Below, one piece after another: positions 8,347 through 18,085 of a stretch of DNA of 64,000 nucleotides; positions within the stretch are counted from its first letter, which is position 1, and each line of letters opens with the position of its first letter. The position numbers and the translations under genes are program-made. The notes beneath the pieces were generated by a model. It was not told the DNA's origin, made no database searches, and was given only the letters and a program-made list of their open reading frames with translations. The DNA is from Solimonas fluminis (GTDB lineage Bacteria > Pseudomonadota > Gammaproteobacteria > Nevskiales > Nevskiaceae). Location of the stretch: positions 248,001 to 312,000 of the forward strand of contig NZ_PSNW01000005.1 of assembly GCF_002930645.1 (NCBI RefSeq), written 5' to 3'.

Positions 8347-8876
8347 ACCACACCGTCCTCATCGCCGCCATCGGGCTGCTGTCCACGACCACCATCTTCG
8401 CCCAGACCGTCTCCGGGCCGCTGATCGTCGTCGAAGACCGCGGCGGCGACTCCGCGCTGCCGTACTACCAGTCGCTGAATCCTCAGCCGGATCAGGCCAC
8501 ACCGCCGGCCCCGATGCCGGCCCCTCGCGTGGGCAATGCGGCCGACGTCGAAGCCGCCATGCTGCCGGTGCGCTCGACGCAACTGTCGCCGGGCGAGGTG
8601 CAGCGCCGCGTCAACCGGGCGCCGGGCCTGACGGCGCTGTTCCTGATCGGCGACGACGAGCGTTCGCGCGCCTGGCTGCGGCAGCGGCAGACCGCGCTGC
8701 GCGAGCTGCAGGCCGTGGGCCTGGTGGTCAACGTGGAGTCGATGGCCGCGCTGACGGCGCTGCGCAGCCTGGCTCCCGGCCTGAGCCTCTCGCCGGCCTC
8801 CGGCGACGACCTGGCCCAGCGCCTGGGCCTGCGCCACTACCCGGTGCTCATCACGTCCACCGGCGTCGAGCAGTAG
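8343..8876 (+). CDS. ICE protein PFL_4695 family (TIGR03765)
   Basis: A 177-residue exported protein with an N-terminal signal peptide ending near TIFAQT, a Pro-rich segment (residues 38-60), and a C-terminal domain with FLIGDDERSRAWLRQR and the terminal LRHYPVLITSTGVEQ. Family members always sit just before traD in this ICE class, and that holds here (8-base gap). The start is fixed by an ATGA overlap with the transglycosylase gene. No catalytic motif is visible; a periplasmic role in mating-pair formation is likely. Confidence 0.85.
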   Translation: MNHTVLIAAIGLLSTTTIFAQTVSGPLIVVEDRGGDSALPYYQSLNPQPDQATPPAPMPAPRVGNAADVEAAMLPVRSTQLSPGEVQRRVNRAPGLTALFLIGDDERSRAWLRQRQTALRELQAVGLVVNVESMAALTALRSLAPGLSLSPASGDDLAQRLGLRHYPVLITSTGVEQ

Positions 8877-8884
8877 GTGCGCAA

Positions 8885-11041
8885 ATGGCCCAACCGCATG
8901 CGGTCGAGGTTCTGCTGCGGCCAGCGGTGGAGCTTCATACCGTGGCGGTCTGCACCGGCGCCGCGATTCTGTGCCTGGTGGCACCGTGGTCGCTCGCGCT
9001 GAACCCGCTGCTCGGCCTGGGCTCGGCACTGGCCTTCCTGATCTTCGGCGCGATTCGCCTGCGCGATGCCTGGGCGATCCTGCGCTATCGCCGCAACATC
9101 CGCCGCCTGCCGCGCTACGTGATGACCAGCCGCGACGTGCCGGTGAGCCAACAGCGGCTGTTCGTCGGCCGAGGCTTTCGCTGGGAGCAGCGGCACACGC
9201 ACCGGCTGATGCAGACCTACCGGCCGGGGTTCCGCCGCTATGTCGAGCCGACGGCGATCTACCGGGCCGCCCGGCGGCTGGAGGAGCGGCTTGAGTTCGC
9301 GCCGTTTCCCGTCTCGACACTGGCGCGCGCGCTGGCCTGGGACAGCCCGCTCAACCCGGCGCGACCGCTGCCGCCGGTCGGCGGACTGCCACGCCTGCAT
9401 GGCATCGAGCCGCACGAGGTCGACGTCACGCTGCCGCTGGGCGAGCGCGTCGGCCACTCCCTGGTGCTGGGCACCACGCGCGTGGGCAAGACGCGGCTGG
9501 CCGAGCTGTTCATCACCCAGGACATCCGCCGCAAGGTCCGCGGCGAGCACGAGGTAGTGATCGTCTTCGACCCCAAGGGCGATGCGGACCTGTTGAAGCG
9601 CATGTACGTCGAGGCCAAGCGCGCCGGGCGCGAAGGCGAGTTCTACGTGTTCCATCTGGGCTGGCCGGACATCTCGGCGCGCTACAACGCCGTGGGCCGG
9701 TTCGGACGGATCTCCGAGGTGGCCACGCGCATCGCCGGGCAGCTCTCCGGCGAAGGCAACAGCGCCGCGTTCCGCGAATTCGCCTGGCGCTTCGTCAACA
9801 TCATCGCGCGCGCCCTGGTGGAACTGGGACAGCGGCCGGACTACCTGCTGATCCAGCGCCACGTCATCAACATCGACGCGCTGTTCATCGAGTACGCCCA
9901 GCACTACTTCGCCAAGAACGAGCCGAAGGCCTGGGAGGTCATCGTCCAGCTCGAAGCCAAGCTGAACGACAAGAACATCCCGCGCAACATGATCGGGCGC
10001 GAGAAGCGCGTGGTGGCCCTCGAACAGTACCTGTCCCAAGTGCGCGTCTATGACCCCGTGCTCGACGGTCTGCGCAGCGCCGTGCGCTACGACCGGACGT
10101 ACTTCGACAAGATCGTCGCTTCGCTGCTGCCGCTGCTGGAGAAGCTCACCACCGGCAAGATCGCGCAACTGCTCGCACCGAACTATTCCGACCTGTCCGA
10201 CCCGCGACCGATCTTCGACTGGATGCAGGTCATCCGCAAACGCGCGGTGGTCTACGTGGGGCTGGATGCGCTGTCCGACGCCGAAGTCGCGGCGGCGGTG
10301 GGCAACTCGATGTTCAGCGATCTGGTCTCGGTCGCCGGCCACATCTACAAGTTCGGCGTCGACGACGGGCTGCCCGGCGCCGCGGCGGGCGCCAAGATTC
10401 CGATCAACGTCCACGCCGACGAATTCAACGAACTCATGGGCGACGAGTTCATTCCGATGGTCAACAAGGGCGGCGGTGCCGGCGTGCAGGTGACGGCCTA
10501 CACGCAGACCTTGAGCGACATCGAGGCGCGCATCGGCAATCGTGCCAAGGCCGGTCAGGTGGTCGGCAACTTCAACAACCTGTTCATGCTGCGCGTGCGC
10601 GAGACCGCCACCGCCGAGCTGCTGACGCGGCAACTGCCCAAGGTCGAGGTCTATGCCACGGCACTGATGAGCGGCGCCACCGACAGCTCCGACCCGCACG
10701 GCAATACCGCGTTCACGTCCAACACCCAGGACCGCATCAGCACGACCAGCGTGCCATTGATCGAGCCCGCGCATGTGGTGGCGCTGCCCAAGGGGCAATG
10801 CTTCGCGCTGATCGAGGGCGGCAACCTCTGGAAAGTCCGCATGCCGCTGCCGGCACCCGATCCCGACGAAGCCATGCCGAAGGATCTGCAGGAGCTGGCC
10901 GGCTACATGCGGCAGCACTACGTCGAGGCAGGAGACTGGTGGGAGAACCAAGGCATCCCCGGCCTGCAGGACAAGGCGCTGCCCGACGACCTGCTGGACG
11001 ACTTCAAGCAGATGGCCGCCGCTGAAGAGGCCGAAGCATGA
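8885..11041 (+). CDS. traD: Type IV coupling protein TraD (SXT/TOL subfamily)
   Basis: A 718-residue inner-membrane ATPase that links the relaxosome to the secretion channel. Two membrane segments lie in the first 60 residues. Walker A is GTTRVGKT at residues 196-203, and a TraD-type signature FDPKGDADLLKRMY follows. The C-terminal part contains HADEFNELMGDEF (Walker B region) and a helicase-like TAYTQTLSDIEAR. Length and layout fit the SXT/TOL TraD family. Its stop overlaps the next gene as ATGA. Confidence 0.93.
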   Translation: MAQPHAVEVLLRPAVELHTVAVCTGAAILCLVAPWSLALNPLLGLGSALAFLIFGAIRLRDAWAILRYRRNIRRLPRYVMTSRDVPVSQQRLFVGRGFRWEQRHTHRLMQTYRPGFRRYVEPTAIYRAARRLEERLEFAPFPVSTLARALAWDSPLNPARPLPPVGGLPRLHGIEPHEVDVTLPLGERVGHSLVLGTTRVGKTRLAELFITQDIRRKVRGEHEVVIVFDPKGDADLLKRMYVEAKRAGREGEFYVFHLGWPDISARYNAVGRFGRISEVATRIAGQLSGEGNSAAFREFAWRFVNIIARALVELGQRPDYLLIQRHVINIDALFIEYAQHYFAKNEPKAWEVIVQLEAKLNDKNIPRNMIGREKRVVALEQYLSQVRVYDPVLDGLRSAVRYDRTYFDKIVASLLPLLEKLTTGKIAQLLAPNYSDLSDPRPIFDWMQVIRKRAVVYVGLDALSDAEVAAAVGNSMFSDLVSVAGHIYKFGVDDGLPGAAAGAKIPINVHADEFNELMGDEFIPMVNKGGGAGVQVTAYTQTLSDIEARIGNRAKAGQVVGNFNNLFMLRVRETATAELLTRQLPKVEVYATALMSGATDSSDPHGNTAFTSNTQDRISTTSVPLIEPAHVVALPKGQCFALIEGGNLWKVRMPLPAPDPDEAMPKDLQELAGYMRQHYVEAGDWWENQGIPGLQDKALPDDLLDDFKQMAAAEEAEA

Positions 11042-11787
11042 GCGACCCGGCCGTCGCGGCCCAACGCCAGCAGCAACTACAGCAAGGCCTGATCGCCGGC
11101 CTGGTCACGCTGCCGTTCCGCTTCTTCGGCGTGCTCTGCGGCGCGCTGCTGCTGTGCATCCTGATCGAGTGCGTCGGCATGCACTTCTTCTGGCCCGATC
11201 AGGGCTGGCGCCACGCGCAGGGCATGCTGCACTATGAGCTGGATCAGCTCTCCACGCATTTCACGCGCAGCGCACTCGTGCAGGAGCCGGGGCGCACGGC
11301 GCACCGGCTGGTCGAGCAGGGCTACGACTGGCTGTTCGTGAAAAGCGGTCTGCTGGACTGGATACGCGACGCCTCAGCGCAGGCCAGCGCCGGCAGCCAC
11401 CGCCCGACCAAGGATTTCCGCTACTACATCGGCTTGGTCTACGTGAACGTGGAGAGCTACCTGATCGCGGCGGCCTACACGACGCTGGTCTTTCTCGTGC
11501 GGCTGCTGGTGCTGTGCCTGACCCTGCCGCTATTCCTGATGGCCGCCTTCGTCGGGCTGGTGGACGGCCTGGTGCGCCGGGACATCCGCCGCTTCGGCGC
11601 GGGACGCGAGTCGGGGTTCATCTATCACCGCGCCAGGGCCAGCCTGATCCCGCTGGCCGTGGTGCCGTGGGTGACTTACCTGGCACTGCCGGTCAGCGTG
11701 AACCCGCTGCTGATCCTGCTGCCCAGCGCCGCACTGCTCGGCGTGGCGGTGTGCATCGCGGCGGCGACGTTCAAGAAGTATCTGTGA
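11038..11787 (+). CDS. ICE membrane protein PFL_4697 family (TIGR03747)
   Basis: A 249-residue inner-membrane protein with about four hydrophobic spans: near residues 20-45, two close together around 140-180, and a C-terminal pair around 203-245. This family follows traD in ICEclc/PFGI-1-like elements. It is the last transfer gene before the inserted 14.6-kb defence cargo; the next backbone gene (RAQPRD) resumes at 26,669. Confidence 0.85.
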   Translation: MSDPAVAAQRQQQLQQGLIAGLVTLPFRFFGVLCGALLLCILIECVGMHFFWPDQGWRHAQGMLHYELDQLSTHFTRSALVQEPGRTAHRLVEQGYDWLFVKSGLLDWIRDASAQASAGSHRPTKDFRYYIGLVYVNVESYLIAAAYTTLVFLVRLLVLCLTLPLFLMAAFVGLVDGLVRRDIRRFGAGRESGFIYHRARASLIPLAVVPWVTYLALPVSVNPLLILLPSAALLGVAVCIAAATFKKYL

Positions 11788-11843
11788 CCTGGGTACTTGG
11801 TTGCGATTGAGTATGCGCCGTCAAGTGCGTAGCGACATGTGGA

Positions 11844-13607
11844 TCAGTTTGAACATGTCTCTGCTGTGCGTAGCAGCCACTCAATCTGCCGCCGCGCAGT
11901 GGAAATGACTTGACCAAAAATCCGAGCCTCGACATGCGGTTCACGATTGTCTGTAGGAAAGTCGGGAGATCGACTGCCGCCGACGAGCAGGACCTGAATC
12001 GGAGAACCGAGATACTTTGCCAGTTCGTGCCTGTAGCCAATCGCCTGCACATAATCATCATGATTCAGTGCATGGCTAGGCCGTTTGAACTCGATCAACA
12101 GGTACTGTCCGCCGAGGTTCTCGTTGAGAAGCAGGTCGGGGCGCTTGTCGGCCTTGTCACCTGTGTAGGTCTTGCCGAGGACATCTCCCACTTGTCGCCG
12201 CAACGTACTGTTCGAGCTGAATAGCGAGTATTCGGGGCCAAATACCCACAAGTTTCGCTCCAGAGCTTTGTGCAAGACGGCTTCCGTCGTGGCGGCATCA
12301 CGGGCGAGGGCGTCCAGTTGATCAAGGAAGACCTGACGAGCCGTCGCTTGCTGTACAAGGAAGGCCATCTCCGCCAAGCCAAATTCATCCAGGCGCTCAG
12401 CTACCCCTGCGACATCGCCCGGCGTTGCTTCCGCGATATGCTCCAGGAGGATACGGTAGTCGGAACGCTCCATCGCTTCCAACAGTACATTTACGACCGG
12501 TTCGACTTTGCTCTCCGGCTCGCCGTAATACTTGTCGAGAATCTTCTTGATCGCGCGGTCGGCGAATACGCGCTTGTGCTCTGGCAGAGCCGACAAGCGC
12601 GTGAGGATCGCTCTCTGCAAGCGAGCCTGCGCCAACTGAATTTCGCGCCGGTACTGCTGCTCATAGGCTTCTCGCAAGATGGGCTGGACGTAGCCTTCAA
12701 CCTCTTTCAGAAGCTCACTGTTCTCGACCGCCGCATCCCAGCCTGCCGTGATGTGGTCGCGCAGTCCATCTGCTTCGATCTCGCCGTAGAGCTTTCGCAG
12801 CAGCTTGGATGGAAAGTCATCTCGTTGATCCAGGCCGAAGAACCCAGGCCGCCCAACGGCCTTGCCGTCCACACGCAGAGTGATGCCTGGCTGACGCAAC
12901 CCGGACTTGCCGTCGCTGATGGAGAAACGCAGCTTTACCTTGCCGGCACTTGGAAGCTCCTCTTCCTGCTCCGAGTAGCTACCGGATACATCATCGACGT
13001 CGAGCCGCTTGCCGTCGATCGTGATTGCAAAGTCATCCTGTCGCCCGTAGTCCTGCAAAAGGATCTGGCGCAGCCGATTGGCATCCGGATAAGCCAGGCC
13101 CTGATGCAGATCGCTCAGCGTAATTGTCGTGCCATGCAGTTCCGGCCCACAAGGCTCGCTCTGCAGGCCAATATTCAACTGTTCAATGTCTTCGACTTGG
13201 GACAGATCGTCCAGCCGCAAGGTGATACGGCACAATCGACCGCGCGCACGGGTTTCAAGCGTCATCACCGCTGCGGCCATGAGCCCGGCGAACTTGCCGA
13301 TACCCTTGCGCCCCTTGACCAAACGATTCTTTCCGCTTGTGCGGTCGCCGCGCCGCGAACGCCGGTCTGATGCGATGGACAAGTAGTGACGGCGCAGCTC
13401 CTCCTCCGTCATGCCGGTGCCGTCATCCTGGATGACTATAGGGTCACCGCTCAGGGGTTTCGGGAGCGCGATGGCTACCCGCTCCGCGTCGGCATCCCAT
13501 GCGTTGTCCACGAGTTCCTTCAGCGCTCGCTCGGACGAGGAGTACTCCTGACTCAACAACGTCGCGAGACGGGAATCGACCTGGAAGCGCAGATGAGCAC
13601 GGCTCAT
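11844..13607 (-). CDS. GHKL ATPase with C-terminal PD-(D/E)xK (Shedu-like) nuclease domain
   Basis: A 587-residue protein, last gene of the defence operon. The N-terminal half is a GHKL (Hsp90/MutL/histidine-kinase fold) ATPase: N-box LKELVDNAWDAD (residues 29-40), DDGTGM (61-66), and lid motif GRKGIGKF (99-106). The C-terminal about 150 residues look like a DUF4263/Shedu nuclease, with RPDLLL (Asp491) and LLIEFKRP (Glu506, Lys508) forming a D...ExK site. ATG 13607 follows GGAG; an upstream TTG in frame is less likely. A nucleotide-switched nuclease is the natural reading. Domain calls rest on motifs seen by eye. Confidence 0.8.
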   Translation of the reverse strand: MSRAHLRFQVDSRLATLLSQEYSSSERALKELVDNAWDADAERVAIALPKPLSGDPIVIQDDGTGMTEEELRRHYLSIASDRRSRRGDRTSGKNRLVKGRKGIGKFAGLMAAAVMTLETRARGRLCRITLRLDDLSQVEDIEQLNIGLQSEPCGPELHGTTITLSDLHQGLAYPDANRLRQILLQDYGRQDDFAITIDGKRLDVDDVSGSYSEQEEELPSAGKVKLRFSISDGKSGLRQPGITLRVDGKAVGRPGFFGLDQRDDFPSKLLRKLYGEIEADGLRDHITAGWDAAVENSELLKEVEGYVQPILREAYEQQYRREIQLAQARLQRAILTRLSALPEHKRVFADRAIKKILDKYYGEPESKVEPVVNVLLEAMERSDYRILLEHIAEATPGDVAGVAERLDEFGLAEMAFLVQQATARQVFLDQLDALARDAATTEAVLHKALERNLWVFGPEYSLFSSNSTLRRQVGDVLGKTYTGDKADKRPDLLLNENLGGQYLLIEFKRPSHALNHDDYVQAIGYRHELAKYLGSPIQVLLVGGSRSPDFPTDNREPHVEARIFGQVISTARRQIEWLLRTAETCSN

Positions 13608-13642
13608 ATCGGAATCTCCATCTGGCAACAGCGGGAACTCAA

Positions 13643-16378
13643 TTACGCCTTGACCTCAAAGCGCAGGTAGTCCGCGAGCCGTTTCGACTCGTTGATTTCG
13701 TCATGGGGCACCAGGAGGTACTTCCAGGGCTTGGCGCCTACGTTCGCCGCGTGATCGGAAGCGTGCTTGCACCAGCGCATGGCGGCAGCGGCCTTGGCCT
13801 GAACCTCCTGCGTGTTGATGTCGGCACGTGCCTTCGTTTCCACCATGAAGATGGTCGCGTCCGTCTCGGCCACGAAGTCGGGGATGTATTCCGGCTGCTC
13901 GGTGCCGAGCTTGTAGTAGATCTGGAACTGCCCCTTCGCGGGCTTGAGCCACTTCGTCGCGTCGCGCTCCAGGATGATGGCGAAGCGCCGCTCGGTATCC
14001 GAGTCGAACTTCTGCAGCGGATACAGACAACGCGCGAAGCCACCGAAGAGCATCTGCTTGATGCGACTGGTCTCGGTCACGGTCTCCCGGAAGTGGTGGG
14101 CCGTCTGGCCTGCCGTGGCGGTGTAGTTGCACGGCTTGAGTTCGGTGAAGCCGCGACTGACCTGCACCTCGTACTCGGTCGCCTCCTCCCAGAAGTGGGC
14201 CATCATCTGCGCGTGGATTTCCCGTGCGATCAGGCGGCGGTCACGATCCAGCACGCTGATGGCCTCGTCCTCGGACAGATAGCCGCGCAGGTGCTGCACC
14301 ATCTGGCCCGCGAGGTCGTAGAGCAGCTCGGCGTGGGTGAAGTAGTCGATGTCGTCGAAGTCCACCAGGGCGTGGACGATGTAATCCTCCGGGCGCTGCT
14401 CCTTGAGCCCGACTTCGGCGGCCAGGGTGAACTGCTCGTTCGTGCGCAGCATCTGACCGACGATCTCGCGCTGGCCAGGCTGGAGATGGAGCTGGCTCAC
14501 ATCCAGCTTGAAGGCGTGGAAGCCCGTTGTGATCTCGCCAGTCGGCACCACCGCAATGCGTGGGATGTCGATGGTCTGCTGCACCACGATCTCGGTGGTC
14601 TTCGCCACCACGGCGGACAAGTCAAGTGCGGGGACTGATTCATCCACGTCCGCCAGCAATTCGCCTTGCAGCGGCTTCAGCCGCTCTGCCACTTCCGCGA
14701 GGATTTCCTTCTGCACTTCTGGTTTCAGCAGCGCGCTGCTGGTGGGCACCAGATCGCGCTTGACCTCGTACTTGCCGATGACGTCCATGACCACGCGCGC
14801 GGCCTGCTTCTCCGCCTCCGTGGTGAACACCGGTTTGGGCGCGGGGACTTCCGCTCCACTGTCAGTGGCTGAAACCCCTGTGATCACGACCGGTGCTTCC
14901 GTCAAACCGAGACGCGCCGCTGCCCCGGACTCGACCTGCACGCTGACCTTCTTGTCGTCGGCGCTCGGCGCATCGAGGATGACCTGCTTCAGGCGAATCG
15001 GCGAGTCGCCGCGGTTGGCCTCGTCGATGATCTCCTGGAACTTGTCGTGCGCGACGATGTTCAAGCGATCCACCGACGCGACGCCCGTGCGTTTGCCGTA
15101 GGGCAGTCGCAGGCCACGCCCGATGGACTGTTCGATCAACGTGCGGGCATTGGCGGCGCGCAGCGGCACGATGGTATAGAGGTTGGTTACGTCCCAGCCC
15201 TCCTTGAGCATGTTGACGTGAATCACGATCTCGGTCGGCTCGTCCACGCTCTCCACGGCTAGCAGGCGCGTGATCATCTCTTCTTCCTCCGCGCCGGTAC
15301 GGCTGGAATCGACCTGGATCACCTTGCCCTGGTAACGCCCCTCGTAGAAGGCTTCCGACTCCAGAAGCGCCAAGAGTTGCCCCGCGTGCGTGGTATCGCG
15401 GGCGATGACGAGCATGAAGGGCTTGACCGGCTTGACGCCGTTCTCTCGGGCGTAGGTGAGCAATTCGACCTTGGTCGTCTCGTGCAGGCGCACGCCGTCT
15501 TCCAGCTTGGTCTTCTCGATCTCCTCGGGCGTGTGCGCCTTGGCGTCGAAGTTGCGCTGGGTGACCACGGCAGGCTCCTTGACGAAGCCATCCTCCATCG
15601 CCCGAGCCAGCGGGTAGTCCATCACCACGTTCTTGAACGGCACCGGCCCGCGGCTGGACTCGACGAACGGCGTCGCCGTCACTTCCAGACCGAATAGTGG
15701 CTTGAGCTCGTTGATAGAGCGCACCCCGGCGCTGGCCCGGTAACGGTGCGATTCGTCCATCAGCAGCACGAGGTCAGTCAGGTTCGCCAGATGGTTGAAG
15801 TAGCTGTCGCCCAGCACTTCCTTCATCCGCTTGATGCGCGGCTCCTTGCCTCCGCGTACCTCGGAGTTGATCTTGGAGATGTTGAAGATGTTGATGCGCA
15901 CGTCGTGGGCGAAGCCCATTGACTGCTCATCTACCGCCGCACCGGTCTGGTCGTAGTTGTCGCCGGTGATGATCAGCGGCGGTTGCTGCGCGAATTCGGC
16001 GATGCCCTTGAACACGTACTTCGGCGTGTTGCGCGTGAAGTCCGTGATGAGCTTGTTGTAGATCGTCAGGTTGGGCGCGAGAACGAAGAAGTTGTTGATG
16101 CCGTGCGCCAGATGCAGGTAGGCGATGAAGGCTCCCATCAGGCGCGTCTTGCCCACGCCCGTGGCCAGCGCGAAGCACAGCGACGGAAATTCGCGCTCGA
16201 AGTCCTCCAGCGTGCTGAACTCGGCCTTCAGCGTGGAGAGAATCGCCGAGACATCGCGCTCGTGGCCCAAGAGTTCGGGCGCGGCATCGAGCGCGCGAAC
16301 CAGCTTGATGAGCGATTCCGCCTGGGGCGGACGAAGGGACAGGCGACCGGTGACGGCGTGCAGGACGCGGGCGTTCAT
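13643..16378 (-). CDS. res: Type III restriction enzyme Res subunit (helicase plus nuclease)
   Basis: A 911-residue protein. The SF2 translocase core has Walker A ATGVGKTR (residues 72-79), DESH box (208-211), EVTATPF and motif VI QSIGRGLRLPYG. The C-terminal endonuclease site PD(834)F...VE(847)TK(849) is intact, so cleavage activity is expected. The start codon overlaps the Mod stop by one base (TAATG), the usual translational coupling of mod-res pairs. Res needs Mod for target recognition and cuts after ATP-driven contact between sites; that is family knowledge. Confidence 0.9.
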   Translation of the reverse strand: MNARVLHAVTGRLSLRPPQAESLIKLVRALDAAPELLGHERDVSAILSTLKAEFSTLEDFEREFPSLCFALATGVGKTRLMGAFIAYLHLAHGINNFFVLAPNLTIYNKLITDFTRNTPKYVFKGIAEFAQQPPLIITGDNYDQTGAAVDEQSMGFAHDVRINIFNISKINSEVRGGKEPRIKRMKEVLGDSYFNHLANLTDLVLLMDESHRYRASAGVRSINELKPLFGLEVTATPFVESSRGPVPFKNVVMDYPLARAMEDGFVKEPAVVTQRNFDAKAHTPEEIEKTKLEDGVRLHETTKVELLTYARENGVKPVKPFMLVIARDTTHAGQLLALLESEAFYEGRYQGKVIQVDSSRTGAEEEEMITRLLAVESVDEPTEIVIHVNMLKEGWDVTNLYTIVPLRAANARTLIEQSIGRGLRLPYGKRTGVASVDRLNIVAHDKFQEIIDEANRGDSPIRLKQVILDAPSADDKKVSVQVESGAAARLGLTEAPVVITGVSATDSGAEVPAPKPVFTTEAEKQAARVVMDVIGKYEVKRDLVPTSSALLKPEVQKEILAEVAERLKPLQGELLADVDESVPALDLSAVVAKTTEIVVQQTIDIPRIAVVPTGEITTGFHAFKLDVSQLHLQPGQREIVGQMLRTNEQFTLAAEVGLKEQRPEDYIVHALVDFDDIDYFTHAELLYDLAGQMVQHLRGYLSEDEAISVLDRDRRLIAREIHAQMMAHFWEEATEYEVQVSRGFTELKPCNYTATAGQTAHHFRETVTETSRIKQMLFGGFARCLYPLQKFDSDTERRFAIILERDATKWLKPAKGQFQIYYKLGTEQPEYIPDFVAETDATIFMVETKARADINTQEVQAKAAAAMRWCKHASDHAANVGAKPWKYLLVPHDEINESKRLADYLRFEVKA

Positions 16379-18075
16379 TATTCGTTCTCCCCAAACAGGC
16401 CGCTCTGTCCCGCGTTAGCGAGGGCCGCTTTTCTGCTCTTGATGTTCTTGGCGCCATTGCCAGAGGCCGCAGGCTCGGCCTTCTCAATCTCCGCCATTGG
16501 CAGGTTGGTCACATTCAGGCTGTAGTCGTCACGGCCCCAATGGCAGCGGGCCAGCACCATCTTCGGGATCTTCTTCAGCGTCAGGTTCGGCCAGCGCTCT
16601 GCCGCTTTGGCCGCCGTGACTCCGTGGAAAGCGGCGCAGCACACCAGCAGGCTCTGCTCCGGGCCGACTTCACCGGACAGCGCCTGTAACTGCTCGGCGG
16701 ACAGGTTCTGGGTCGTGACGCAGATGAAATCGCGCTCGCTGGAGTGGCCGTGCTGCCACCAGCGCGTCTCCGAGGGCGCGTAGGTAAAGCCTTCAAGCTT
16801 CGCCAAGGCCTCGGCCAGCATTGCCGCGTTGTACTCTGGATTGATGACTTGGTTGCCCCAGCGATCGTTGACGATCAGGCTGGGAGCGACGCGGTAGTAG
16901 CGGAACCCGCCACCGCCTTGCCAGCCGACGGCTTCAGAAATTCCGCCCTTGTCTTCACCGTCGATCACCTTCTGCAGGCGGGGGATGATGTGGGTGTGGC
17001 AGTGCTCGCCCAACTCGACCATGATCCAGCGACGGCCCATCTTGTGCGCGACCGCGCCGGTGGTGCCGGAACCCGAAAATGAATCAAGGACAAGATCGCC
17101 GGCAGTGGTTGCCAGCGTCAATATCCGCTGAAGAAGCCGCTCCGGTTTCGGTGTGTCAAATAAGTTCTCGCCGAACAGAGAACGCATTTCCTTTTTTGAC
17201 TCATCGTTATGGCCGACTTCGTCATAAGGCCAAATGGTTGTAGCCGGAATCGTGTCGGTGACCTCAGACAGAAAGCGCTTGTACGCTGGTCGCGCGTCAC
17301 CATCAACACCAAACCATATCCTGTTGTCTGCAATGAGCTCAGCAAACTTCTCTTTCGTATACCGCCAACTCGTTCCCGCGGGGGGGAGTACCTCGCGACC
17401 TGAAGGGAGACGCACTGGAAAAATCGCATAGTCCCGCGCTTCATTTCGCAGAACGTCACTTGCTTTCCATGGGCCGCGTGGGTCGTTGTCTCTATTGGTA
17501 TATCTCCCCGTTTGCTTTTCTGTCTTCGGCAGTCGACCCAAGTTGAACTTATCGAGGTTTTTTGCCATGACAAGAATGAAGTCATGGGACGCAGAAAAGT
17601 ACTTAGAGTCGGACTTTGGTGCGTACTTCTTCTGCCAAATCACAGTCGAGACAAAGTTGGCCCGCCCAAAGACCTCATCGCACAGAACCTTGAGGTAATG
17701 CGCTTCGTTGTCATCAATGGTGATCCACAGCGACCCATCCTCCGCCAGCAACCGCTTGATAAGTTCCAGTCGGTCGCGCATCAAGCCAAGCCAGATCGAG
17801 TGCTCTAGCCCGTCATCGTAGTGCGTGAAGGCGCTGCCGGTGTTATACGGTGGGTCGATGAACACGCACTTCACCTTGCCGGAGAACTCTTGCTCCAATG
17901 CTTTCAGCGCAAGCAGGTTGTCACCGAAGATCAGCCGGTTGTCGAAGATGTCGTTGTCCGACACGCGATGCTTGGCGTGATATGACTTCTCTGGATCTTC
18001 GAGCAGGATGCGCGGCTCCAGCTTGGGCCGCTTCTCCTTCCCGATCCAGGCAAGTTCTAGTTTTTGTTTGCTCAT
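16378..18075 (-). CDS. mod: Type III DNA methyltransferase Mod subunit
   Basis: A 565-residue beta-class adenine-N6 methyltransferase: catalytic motif IV DPPYNTG at residues 74-80 precedes the SAM-binding FSGSGTTG near the middle, the order expected of type III Mod enzymes. The central part between these motifs is the variable target-recognition region. Part of it (17,120-17,660) is visibly poorer in GC than the flanks, as is common for swapped specificity domains. It lies 10 bases after the AIPR stop and overlaps res by one base. Recognition sequence cannot be predicted. Confidence 0.9.
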   Translation of the reverse strand: MSKQKLELAWIGKEKRPKLEPRILLEDPEKSYHAKHRVSDNDIFDNRLIFGDNLLALKALEQEFSGKVKCVFIDPPYNTGSAFTHYDDGLEHSIWLGLMRDRLELIKRLLAEDGSLWITIDDNEAHYLKVLCDEVFGRANFVSTVIWQKKYAPKSDSKYFSASHDFILVMAKNLDKFNLGRLPKTEKQTGRYTNRDNDPRGPWKASDVLRNEARDYAIFPVRLPSGREVLPPAGTSWRYTKEKFAELIADNRIWFGVDGDARPAYKRFLSEVTDTIPATTIWPYDEVGHNDESKKEMRSLFGENLFDTPKPERLLQRILTLATTAGDLVLDSFSGSGTTGAVAHKMGRRWIMVELGEHCHTHIIPRLQKVIDGEDKGGISEAVGWQGGGGFRYYRVAPSLIVNDRWGNQVINPEYNAAMLAEALAKLEGFTYAPSETRWWQHGHSSERDFICVTTQNLSAEQLQALSGEVGPEQSLLVCCAAFHGVTAAKAAERWPNLTLKKIPKMVLARCHWGRDDYSLNVTNLPMAEIEKAEPAASGNGAKNIKSRKAALANAGQSGLFGENE

Positions 18076-18085
18076 GACATCACTC

